The position numbers were made by a program, and so were the translations under genes. The notes below the pieces were generated by a model, which was not told where the DNA came from, searched no databases, and saw only the letters and a program-made list of their open reading frames with translations. Of a stretch of DNA of 64,000 nt, positions 9,469-16,659 are shown in pieces (within the stretch, counting starts at the first letter, position 1; every line of letters starts with the position of its first letter). The stretch is from assembly GCF_004342175.1 (NCBI RefSeq), contig NZ_SMAO01000001.1, forward strand, positions 310,001 through 374,000, written 5' to 3'. This DNA comes from Thiobaca trueperi (GTDB lineage Bacteria; Pseudomonadota; Gammaproteobacteria; Chromatiales; Chromatiaceae).

Positions 9469-9659
9469 TAAACCGCGTCCAGAGCAAAATGTGTCATTCT
9501 CATTCTGTGTCTAACTTTGGGGATTTCTTCGACCTCGGTGGAGACGCGGTTTAAAATTTCTTATTTTTTAATACTTAAACCGCGCCCGCTCCGATCATCG
9601 TCGAGGCGCCAAGGTCGATCCAAACCAAAAACATCGCATCTCGCACCAGGCGCGGTTTA
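9469..9659 (+). repeat. Composite CGCGGTTTA element (type A unit, AT linker, type B unit)
   Basis: Unit A (9469-9553) is TAAACCGCGTCCAGAGC...GGTGGAGACGCGGTTTA. Unit B (9576-9659) is TAAACCGCGCCCGCTCC...CAGGCGCGGTTTA. A 22-base A/T-rich linker (AAATTTCTTATTTTTTAATAC) joins them. The same A-linker-B arrangement recurs at 18441-18632 and 23912-24103. Each unit can fold into a long hairpin through its ends. It fills the gap between moaD and the antitoxin gene. Confidence 0.93.
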
Positions 9660-9676
9660 ACAGGAGGATTCAACCC

Positions 9677-9865
9677 ATGCCGACCGCCAAGCAAGAGGTG
9701 GCCGACCTGCTCCGCCAACTGCCCGATGACTGCTCGCTGGAAGACATCCAGTATCGTCTCTATGTGCTGGAAAAAACGAACCGCGGACGCGAAGACATCG
9801 CCCAGGGACGCGGTTACGTCAACGACGAAGCCAAGCAGCGGCTGGACCGATGGCTGGAGAGCTGA
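9677..9865 (+). CDS. Antitoxin of a ParD/RelB-like pair
   Basis: 62 residues, with a strong ribosome site (CAGGAGGATTC). The pattern of a short acidic-to-helical protein with LPDD-CSLEDIQYRLYVLEK, an RG-rich turn and a final DRWLES resembles the antitoxins that accompany ParE/RelE toxins in proteobacteria (usually written as LPDDATLEDI...RL). It overlaps the toxin gene by 16 bases. It should bind and neutralise the downstream product and repress the pair. Confidence 0.75.
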   Translation: MPTAKQEVADLLRQLPDDCSLEDIQYRLYVLEKTNRGREDIAQGRGYVNDEAKQRLDRWLES

Positions 9866-10281
9866 TCTGGTCGCGCACGGCGCTGGACGACATTGAGGCC
9901 ATTGCGGTCTTCATCGCCCGCGACTCGCTGATCCATGCCCGGCGCATCGTCGAGCAGATCATCGCCTGTGGCGAACGTCTGCTTGTCCAGCCGGCACTGG
10001 GCGAGATTGCGCCTGAGTCGTCTCGGGAAAGGGTGCATGAATACAGTCTCTACGGCTTTCGCATTCTCTTCGAGCGGCAGGGCCAGGATCTGCATCTGCT
10101 GGCGATCATCCATAACCCTGGACCGCAGCTCGCGGCAGCCCCGCCGCCGAGTCTTGCCCGGATCGCCGGGCGTCCCGCTGCAACCAGTACCTATGAAAAC
10201 CCCTGGCTCGCCAGTCCAGCACGGGATACCCCGGCACCCGTCATGCTTAACCCGCTGGACGATCTTCATGAGCTGGAGTAG
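9850..10281 (+). CDS. ParE/RelE-family toxin with C-terminal extension
   Basis: 143 residues. Residues 1-95 fit the ParE/RelE toxin fold: IWSRTALDDIEAIAVFIARDS, then a helix with a conserved SR segment, and the closing strand LHLLAIIHNP. ParE toxins are normally about 95-105 residues; here a Pro/Ala-rich tail of about 45 residues follows, as if a stop codon had been lost. It overlaps the antitoxin gene, typical for type II pairs. Whether it targets gyrase (ParE) or ribosomal mRNA (RelE) cannot be decided from sequence alone. Confidence 0.72.
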   Translation: MAGELIWSRTALDDIEAIAVFIARDSLIHARRIVEQIIACGERLLVQPALGEIAPESSRERVHEYSLYGFRILFERQGQDLHLLAIIHNPGPQLAAAPPPSLARIAGRPAATSTYENPWLASPARDTPAPVMLNPLDDLHELE

Positions 10282-10317
10282 CTTCGCGCCAAACACCCGC
10301 AGCAGGAATCCACGCTC

Positions 10318-11187
10318 ATGACGCCCTCTTTTGCACGCACCGCTCTGGCGGCGACCATCGCCGCTGGCGTTCTCCTGGGTCCATCCGGCTGTGTCATGGC
10401 CCCCTATCCAACCGAGGTGGCCATTTCGGGACCAGCGGTTTATTACTACACGCCGTTGTTTTATCAAGGCTATGTCGTCTATTACGATGGCGATCGGCCC
10501 TATTACTATCAAAATGGCGTCAATATTTATATCTCAACGAGCTACTCCGGCTATCGCGGACTGGTCGCGCACTACCACAAACATCGTCCGCAGTACGAAC
10601 GCTGGTATCACTCGCACGGCGTCAACTATCGCCAGTATCGCGATCCCCGTTTCCAGTCCGCGCCACCGCCCGGCGCACGTGAATCTCAACCATCGCGGGA
10701 TCGTTTTTCTCCGCCTCAGTCGCGGAACATCGAGCGGGACAGTGTCCCGGTTTACCGTGACCGGACATCGCCATCCCGAGACGACTGGACCGGACGTGAC
10801 GGCTCATCCTCGCCCCGCTTCAACCGCGAGAGCCCATCCAACTCCGCACCGCGTGAAGCGACTCCGGTTTACCGCGAGCGGACATCGCCCTCCCAGAACG
10901 ACTGGACCGGACGCGGCGCCACCTCATCGCCACGCTTCGAACCGTCCTCCCCATCGCCGCGCTTCGAGCGCAGTGCCCCATCCTCTCCGCCCGCCTTCGA
11001 GCGCGGCGCGACAACGGGCCTTCCTGATCGAAACACGCCGTCCCGAGATGGCTGGAGTGGAGGCGACTCATCGTCTTCGTCGCGCTTCGAGCGCAGCACA
11101 CCGTCCGCTGGGCCTGCCTTCGACCGTGGCTCAATGGATCGCAGCGCCAGCCCGATGGATCAGGGGCGCTTCAATTCACCACGTTAG
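10318..11187 (+). CDS. Exported/lipoprotein-like protein with imperfect C-terminal repeats
   Basis: 289 residues. The N-terminus is a signal sequence ending in GPSGC, a poor but possible lipobox with Cys25. Residues 30-105 are very Tyr-rich (YYYTPLFYQGYVVYYDG, PYYYQNG). The rest is low-complexity, rich in Ser, Pro, Arg. It contains three imperfect repeats built on [PD]xYRxRTSPSxxDWTGR...SSPRF, at about 140-165, 180-205 and 237-260, with scattered FERS/FERG units. I do not recognise a family. An envelope-associated role is an inference from the signal peptide. Confidence 0.65.
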   Translation: MTPSFARTALAATIAAGVLLGPSGCVMAPYPTEVAISGPAVYYYTPLFYQGYVVYYDGDRPYYYQNGVNIYISTSYSGYRGLVAHYHKHRPQYERWYHSHGVNYRQYRDPRFQSAPPPGARESQPSRDRFSPPQSRNIERDSVPVYRDRTSPSRDDWTGRDGSSSPRFNRESPSNSAPREATPVYRERTSPSQNDWTGRGATSSPRFEPSSPSPRFERSAPSSPPAFERGATTGLPDRNTPSRDGWSGGDSSSSSRFERSTPSAGPAFDRGSMDRSASPMDQGRFNSPR

Positions 11188-11386
11188 GCGGGCTTAAGGT
11201 GTCACGTTCCGTATGATCATATACGGTCGTGCTTGATGCGACTTCAAATGTCAGAGCCTTGACGATGGTCGTCTTCAGGGGCCGGCGTTCGCCCGATGTT
11301 TCGGCAGCGGAGAGATCGGCGGCCTGGGCAGGGGTTAGCGCCATCAGCAGTAGAAGGAGTAAGATCCACCTGGACGTTTTCGTCAT
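11171..11386 (-). CDS. Small exported protein, unknown function
   Basis: 71 residues. It starts with a clear signal peptide (MTKTSRWILLLLLLMALTPAQA, cut before ADLSA), leaving a mature peptide of about 49 residues with no recognised motif. It converges on and overlaps the end of the lipoprotein-like gene by 17 bases. The signal peptide argues that it is real, but such a short ORF in GC-rich DNA could be spurious. Confidence 0.4.
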   Translation of the reverse strand: MTKTSRWILLLLLLMALTPAQAADLSAAETSGERRPLKTTIVKALTFEVASSTTVYDHTERDTLSPPNVVN

Positions 11387-11427
11387 TCGCGTTTCCCCGC
11401 CCTGTCTGTTTAAACCCTTCGAGAGTC

Positions 11428-12639
11428 ATGACGCATTCAACCACCGACCCCACCGCCTTTCGGGTGCTGGGTGCCATCAGTTTTTCCCATTTCCTCAACG
11501 ACACCATGCAGTCGCTGATGGTCGCGATCTATCCGCTGTTCAAGGCCGGGTTTCACCTCAGCTTTGCGCAGATCGGCCTGATCACCCTGGCCTTTCAGTT
11601 GACCGCTTCGCTGCTGCAACCCCTGGTCGGTCTCTATACCGACCGCCACCCCAAGCCGTTTTCGCTGTCCGTGGGCATGGGTTTCACCCTGCTCGGTCTG
11701 CTCACCCTGTCCATGGCCTCCAGCTTTCCGATGCTGCTGGTGGCGGCTGCAATGGTGGGCACCGGTTCGGCGGTCTTTCATCCTGAAGCCTCGCGGGTCG
11801 CCCGGATGGCCTCCGGTGGACAGCATGGTCTGGCGCAATCCATCTTTCAGGTCGGCGGCAATGCCGGCGCTGCCTTCGGTCCATTGCTCGCGGCCTGGAT
11901 CATTCTGCCCCATGGTCAGCGCAGCATTGCCTTCTTTTCACTGATCGCCCTGGTCGCCATGATCGTACTTGCCGGGGTGGGGGTCTGGTATCGCCATCAG
12001 AATCGACGGCCCAGGCCGAAGGTGGCTCCTGCCGTGCTCGCGCTTCCCCGGCGTCAGGTGATGACGACACTGGGTGTGCTGCTGGCGCTCATGTTCTCCA
12101 AATTTTTCTATCTGGCCAGCATCGGCAGCTATCTGATTTTTTACCTGATGCAGCACTATGCCATCGACGCGCAAACAGCCCAGTACCACCTGTTTTACTT
12201 TCTCTTCGCGGTGGCGGCCGGCACCCTGCTTGGCGGCCCGCTCGGGGACCGCATCGGTCGGCGGGCGGTGATCTGGATTTCCATCCTCGGGGTGGCGCCC
12301 TTCACTCTGGCGCTTCCCTATGTCGGTCTCGGGATGTCGGCTGCCTTGACGCTGATCATCGGCTTCATGCTGGCCTCGGCCTTCCCGGCCATCGTGGTCT
12401 ATGCGCAGGAACTGATTCCGGGGCGCGTTGGCATGGTCTCCGGGCTCTTTTTCGGGCTCGCCTTCGGTCTGGCCGGAATCGGCGCCGCCGTGCTCGGGCA
12501 GGTGGCGGATCATTGGGGCATCGAGACGGTCTATCGCGTCTGCTCCTTCCTGCCGCTGATCGGACTGCTGGCGGTCTTTTTACCGGATCTGCGGACGGCC
12601 AGGGCGGTGACGGGCGCGCCAGCGCCAGTCCGGACGTGA
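11428..12639 (+). CDS. Fosmidomycin-resistance type MFS transporter
   Basis: 403 residues, major facilitator superfamily with about 12 hydrophobic helices. The opening AISFSHFLNDTMQSLMVAIYPLFK is characteristic of the Fsr (fosmidomycin resistance) branch. The MFS loop motif appears as GGPLGDRIGRRAVIW. The ATG at 11428 starts the conserved region; a longer frame from 11296 reads through the upstream promoter. The last 100 bases and the following 64 bases are duplicated at 15160-15322. Confidence 0.88.
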   Translation: MTHSTTDPTAFRVLGAISFSHFLNDTMQSLMVAIYPLFKAGFHLSFAQIGLITLAFQLTASLLQPLVGLYTDRHPKPFSLSVGMGFTLLGLLTLSMASSFPMLLVAAAMVGTGSAVFHPEASRVARMASGGQHGLAQSIFQVGGNAGAAFGPLLAAWIILPHGQRSIAFFSLIALVAMIVLAGVGVWYRHQNRRPRPKVAPAVLALPRRQVMTTLGVLLALMFSKFFYLASIGSYLIFYLMQHYAIDAQTAQYHLFYFLFAVAAGTLLGGPLGDRIGRRAVIWISILGVAPFTLALPYVGLGMSAALTLIIGFMLASAFPAIVVYAQELIPGRVGMVSGLFFGLAFGLAGIGAAVLGQVADHWGIETVYRVCSFLPLIGLLAVFLPDLRTARAVTGAPAPVRT

Positions 12640-12703
12640 CGCCCGAGTCTGGAATCCGGCTACACTTGCTCAGGCTTCAAACCACCCCGATCAGGAAACG
12701 GCG
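12540..12703 (+). repeat. Direct repeat, left copy (3' end of MFS gene plus trailer)
   Basis: This 164-base stretch is repeated at 15160-15322. The last 55 bases of the two copies (12649-12703 and 15268-15322) are identical; the earlier part differs by scattered substitutions. The left copy is joined to the intact MFS gene; the right copy is joined to the intact gloA. Together they bound the beta-helix/LamG insert. Confidence 0.9.
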
Positions 12704-12706
12704 GTC

Positions 12707-12822
12707 GGTAGTGCCCTAATCCGTAGGAGCCCGCTTGCGGGTGATGCGGTGGTGAGACGGCTGATTTCGTGGGCCGATCACCCGCAAGCGGGCTCCTACG
12801 TCGGGCTGATCAGGGCACTACC
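12707..12822. repeat. Large palindromic REP-like element
   Basis: Perfect 23-base inverted arms, GTAGGAGCCCGCTTGCGGGT and on (12723-12745), and their complement (12777-12799). Outside them is a second imperfect pair, GGTAGTGCCCTAATC / GATCAGGGCACTACC (12707-12721 and 12808-12822). The arms resemble the GTAGGAGC-type REP sequences of gammaproteobacteria. The element starts four bases after the left direct repeat ends. The rest of the 12640-12942 gap holds nothing else I can name. Confidence 0.85.
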
Positions 12823-12942
12823 CGGCGGTCATACAAGGGGTGTAGCAGATGTCGAGGCTCGTGCGAATGTTCAACCGGATCTGCGCTAATGCGTGGAAGA
12901 TGGTTGACTTCGTTGCTTCGCCAAATGTACATAATTTGCAAG

Positions 12943-14955
12943 TCAATTTACTGAAGTGGCTTTCGATCCCTGATAGATTGCACGAATCTGCTTAGCAGAA
13001 AGCGCATAATTGTAAACCCTAACCTCATCGATTGATCCATTAAAGTAGTTCGGTGGATTAGCATGGAGTTTCCCAATATAGAGTGGTAGGTCTGTCGTAG
13101 AGAATCGCTTGATCAGATGCGTTTGCTGAGGGTCCAGCTCTCCGTTGACATAGAAACGCAGAGTTGCCCCGTCGTATGTTGCAGCAATATGAGACCATTT
13201 TCCTGTCGGAACGATAAAGCTCGAATCTCCACCAGCATGGGATGTTTCACTATTATTACTGCTGATGAAGCGCAAGGCTCCGGCTTGAGTCAAAATCAAA
13301 CCATAAGACATATACCATACGGACCCTTTTGTGACTATTCCGGAATCAATGCTAATTTCTACCGGATTCACCCAAGCCGTCAGGGTTACCTGATCGGTTA
13401 TGTTGGATAATAATTTATCGACCGTATCGACTTCGATATAATCTCTTTCTTGAGGATTGAAAAAATACGCCTGATTAGGCATTCTTCGCCTGTCCGTTGT
13501 TAGCGAAGCGCCAACAGCGACTCCGTCCTGCTGATTTTTGGTTGCGTCATTGGTATTGCCGCGGAATGGATAGTTGGCTGCCAGGCCAAAAGAGTGAATG
13601 TAACGGTATTGAGTGGATTTGACCTTGTCCGCCCTCTCGGCAGTAATCACCAGACGATGAGATCCAATATGGTAGCGATGCTGGAACTGGCCTGAACCGC
13701 TTTCTTCAACTGACGATCCGTCTCCATAATCAATGGAATACTTTTTAATCGAATAAGGAGATGTGCACTTTATGGTGACATCTAGCGGCCCCATTCCAGA
13801 CTCTGTATCAGGCGTGATGGAAACCTGAAAAAAAGCGGCCTGACTCGCCTCATAGGCGCCCATGTCCACTCCTTTCCCCTTTGGTCTGGCTTGCCCCTTG
13901 AGATCGGTTGCCGGAGCGCCCTCATCTGTTGCTGCATCAAGGGCGGCTGATGTGATGCGCAGATGGTAATCCCCTTTTCCTCTAAAAAGAGGGTCTATAT
14001 CCAGATTTCCAGACCCATACCCTCCCTGGTACAAAGAGTGACTGAACTTCGGGTTACAGAAATTCCAAAAACGCATCTGATTTGGCCAGATGATGCTATT
14101 TGTTATTTTCGGATTGAATTCGGTAGCCTGATTATAGCCCATGCAAGCGATAGCCGAGGCTGATGAGTCCGGGCTACTAATGGTGGAGTTCATGATCGAA
14201 GCGTTGGAGAAAAACATCGCGATACCCACTCCATCCATCGCCTCATTTTCGGCCATCAAGTTATTGATGAGGGTCGGCGACGCGCCCCATATGCCAACGG
14301 CTCCGCCGTTAAAAACAGCCTCATTTCTGATGAATTCGTTTCTCTCAATAACAGTTGCCTTGGATCCATCCCCCCAGACATCGACAGCCCCGCCATCTTC
14401 ATTCGATTTATTTTCTATGAAAGCGTTTTGAGAAATAATTGAAGACGCATTGATATTAGAAATGGCACCGCCAAATTTCGCTGCAAAATTGCCGATAAAC
14501 CGATTTTTTTCGATGCGGGAAGAGCATTGATGGCAACGAATGGCGCCTCCATAGTCAGTAGTAGCCTGGTTGCCTGTAAATATATTCGTTGCGATAGTTG
14601 GTGCGCCGCGCTCGATACTGATTGCGCCTCCTGTTGTTTCGAGGCCATTACGAAATGTGAAACCGCTCACGCGCGTGATTTCGGTTTTATCTTCAATCGT
14701 TAAAATTCTACGTGTACCACCGCCATCAAGGATGCAATTTTTGGCTCCATCCTTGCCTTTAAGCTGGATACCCTGTACTTGCGGCCAGATAATGCTCTCG
14801 GTGTAAAGACCACTTCTGACCCAGACAACATCGCCCGTCAAGGCATTGTTGAGCGCATCTTGAATGGATGAAAATTGATCTGGAACCCAAATGTTTTTTG
14901 CCCAAGCGTTATTGCAAAGGCATAATAAAATAGCTACATTGATTAGGCTTTTCAT
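12943..14955 (-). CDS. Secreted parallel beta-helix / PKD-like / LamG protein
   Basis: 670 residues. A signal peptide (cut after NNAWA, residue 19) is followed by a right-handed beta-helix (about 25-370) with repeated N-x-F-x-x-N and GGAI/GGAV turns of the kind seen in pectate-lyase-like and DUF1565-type proteins. Next is a PKD-like domain (about 376-450, with YGDGSSVEES and HRYHIGSHRLVI), then a LamG/concanavalin-like domain (about 455-662, ending SIDEVRVYNYALSAKQI). The domain set suggests a surface or extracellular polysaccharide-binding protein. The gene is visibly AT-richer than its neighbours and lies between the two direct repeats, so it looks acquired. Confidence 0.8.
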   Translation of the reverse strand: MKSLINVAILLCLCNNAWAKNIWVPDQFSSIQDALNNALTGDVVWVRSGLYTESIIWPQVQGIQLKGKDGAKNCILDGGGTRRILTIEDKTEITRVSGFTFRNGLETTGGAISIERGAPTIATNIFTGNQATTDYGGAIRCHQCSSRIEKNRFIGNFAAKFGGAISNINASSIISQNAFIENKSNEDGGAVDVWGDGSKATVIERNEFIRNEAVFNGGAVGIWGASPTLINNLMAENEAMDGVGIAMFFSNASIMNSTISSPDSSASAIACMGYNQATEFNPKITNSIIWPNQMRFWNFCNPKFSHSLYQGGYGSGNLDIDPLFRGKGDYHLRITSAALDAATDEGAPATDLKGQARPKGKGVDMGAYEASQAAFFQVSITPDTESGMGPLDVTIKCTSPYSIKKYSIDYGDGSSVEESGSGQFQHRYHIGSHRLVITAERADKVKSTQYRYIHSFGLAANYPFRGNTNDATKNQQDGVAVGASLTTDRRRMPNQAYFFNPQERDYIEVDTVDKLLSNITDQVTLTAWVNPVEISIDSGIVTKGSVWYMSYGLILTQAGALRFISSNNSETSHAGGDSSFIVPTGKWSHIAATYDGATLRFYVNGELDPQQTHLIKRFSTTDLPLYIGKLHANPPNYFNGSIDEVRVYNYALSAKQIRAIYQGSKATSVN

Positions 14956-15159
14956 GGCTTATTCCTAATTGATAGGTTAGTGGCTTGCCTGTCATCTATT
15001 GCCTTCAGAAAACTCATTTACTAAACAATGCGCAAAAAGACCACTGATTATTACATCAGATTGGGATTCATTGATCAACCCCTGACGGAGAAAGCGAACA
15101 CGGAACTCGGTGCATGACATCTCCAGCCATTCGCGTTACCCGCGAAAGATCTGTTGCAC
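14956..15159. other. Non-coding upstream region of the beta-helix gene
   Basis: A/T-rich sequence that must hold the promoter of the minus-strand beta-helix gene. No ORF with coding character and no confident promoter elements. It ends where the right copy of the MFS-tail duplication begins. Confidence 0.4.
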
Positions 15160-15322
15160 CTGCTCCTTTCTGCCACTGATCGGCCTGCTGGCGGTCTTTT
15201 TAGCGGATCTGCGGACAGGCGGTGCGGTGCTGGCGCACCAGCGCCAGTCCGGACGTGACGTCTGAGACTGGAATCCGGCTACACTTGCTCAGGCTTCAAA
15301 CCACCCCGATCAGGAAACGGCG
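15160..15322 (+). pseudogene. Relic of MFS transporter 3' end (right direct repeat)
   Basis: Reading in the MFS frame gives LPLIGLLAVFLADLRTGG..., which matches the C-terminus LPLIGLLAVFLPDLRTAR of the transporter at 11428-12639. It then runs to a TGA 45 bases later. There is no upstream part of the gene. The relic ends at the base before the gloA ATG and so provides the gloA leader. Confidence 0.85.
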
Positions 15323-15718
15323 ATGAGAATTTTGCACACCATGCTGCGCACCGGCAATCTGCCGCGCGCCATCGACTTCTACACCCAGGTTCTGGGAATG
15401 AGACTGCTGCGTCAGAAGGATTACCCGGACGGCGAATTCACCCTGGCCTTTCTCGGTTATGGCAACGAGTCGGAACAGACCGTCATCGAACTGACCTACA
15501 ACTGGGGTGTGGAGCAGTACGATCCCGGCACTGGTTACGGCCACATCGCCATCGAGGTGGATGATGTCTATCGTGCGGTTGAGCGAATCAAGGCGCAGGG
15601 CGGAAAGATCCTGCGCGACGCCGGCCCCATGAATGCCGGCGCCACCATCATCGCCTTCGTCGAGGATCCGGACGGCTATCCGATTGAGCTGATCGGCGCG
15701 GGGCAGGATGCGGCATAG
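15323..15718 (+). CDS. gloA: Lactoylglutathione lyase (glyoxalase I)
   Basis: 131 residues. GloA isomerises the hemithioacetal of methylglyoxal and glutathione to S-lactoylglutathione. The N-terminal [26 protein letters not shown] and the metal ligands His5, Glu57 region (VIELTYNWG), His near GYGHIAIEV and the final Glu in [11 protein letters not shown] fit the Ni-dependent GloA family. The start is set by the family length (about 130) and by the GAGGAAACGGCG-like leader. It follows the relic of the MFS gene, so the native transporter-gloA neighbourhood was probably split by the insert. Confidence 0.95.
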   Translation: MRILHTMLRTGNLPRAIDFYTQVLGMRLLRQKDYPDGEFTLAFLGYGNESEQTVIELTYNWGVEQYDPGTGYGHIAIEVDDVYRAVERIKAQGGKILRDAGPMNAGATIIAFVEDPDGYPIELIGAGQDAA

Positions 15719-15875
15719 GAAGCTGGGCAATCGCATCAAGCTTTTCTAATATTCGAGGATTTGCGCGCAGATGATTCCACAGCCGACCTTCAGACTTCGG
15801 AATCTTCTGCGTGCTCTTATCCAGTGTGAACGCCATTCCACGTCATCCTTGGACAACTGAATTCCGGGGAAAACC

Positions 15876-16637
15876 TCAGTGTCCAGCCGCCCTGGCTGTC
15901 AGCGTTTTGGACAGTTCCGGGCCCAGATAGCGGTCGATCAGATAACGCCCCAGATAGATGACTGGCGTCAGCGCGATGGCGACGACGAATTTATAGAGAT
16001 AGTTGACCGTCCCGACCGCCAGAAACAGCTCCATTGACCACTGCTGCGGCCCCAATACAAAGGCGATATAGAGCACCACGAAACTGTCGATCAACTGCGA
16101 TACCAGGGTCGAGCCCGTCGCCCGCGCCCAGACATAGCGCCCCCCTGTCGCGCGCCGGATGTGATGGAAGATGGTCACATCGATGATCTGTCCGATCAGA
16201 AAGGCGATCACCGAGCCGCCAATGATCCACATTCCCTGACCGAAGATGACGCTGAAGGCCGCCTGCATGTCCGGCACGCCCTGCCCGGCCTGGATCCCTA
16301 CCCACCAGTCTGCGGGAACGAGCGCAATCGCCAGATAGGCGAAAGCGAAGGCATAGAGGATCAATCCGACCGTCAGATAAGAGAGAAAACGCACCCCGCG
16401 CCGGCCGTAATATTCATTGATGATGTCAGTCATGATGAATACCACCGGCCACAGCAGTACGCCCGCCGTGAAGCTCAGTGAGCCGGACTGACCGAATAGA
16501 TTCCAGTCGAATGGCGCCAGCCCAAGCGTGTCTTCCAATGCGAAGATCTTGACGCCGAGAAACTCGGCGATCAGCGCATTGCAGACAAAGAATCCGCCGA
16601 GTATGACGAAGAGCCGGGTTGAGCGATCGAATGTCAT
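15876..16637 (-). CDS. Queuosine precursor transporter, YhhQ/VUT family
   Basis: 253 residues with six or more hydrophobic helices. Family hallmarks are NALIAEFLGVKIF near residue 20, a long FIMTDIINEYYGRRGVRFLSYLTVG segment and VSQLIDSFVVLYIAF. YhhQ family members import preQ0/preQ1 for queuosine in tRNA. It lies 22 bases after dcd on the same strand. The E. coli name is yhhQ; I did not assign the symbol since substrate is inferred. Confidence 0.87.
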   Translation of the reverse strand: MTFDRSTRLFVILGGFFVCNALIAEFLGVKIFALEDTLGLAPFDWNLFGQSGSLSFTAGVLLWPVVFIMTDIINEYYGRRGVRFLSYLTVGLILYAFAFAYLAIALVPADWWVGIQAGQGVPDMQAAFSVIFGQGMWIIGGSVIAFLIGQIIDVTIFHHIRRATGGRYVWARATGSTLVSQLIDSFVVLYIAFVLGPQQWSMELFLAVGTVNYLYKFVVAIALTPVIYLGRYLIDRYLGPELSKTLTARAAGH

Positions 16638-16659
16638 GGTCCCGGTCGCGCGATGGGGA

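Noticed and set aside
15648-15836. 62-codon minus-strand ORF starting MAFTLDKSTQKIPKSEG
   Set aside because: The first 40 residues look slightly coding-like, but the rest is the antisense of gloA and there is no clear ribosome site. It could be a relic, but I could not support it.
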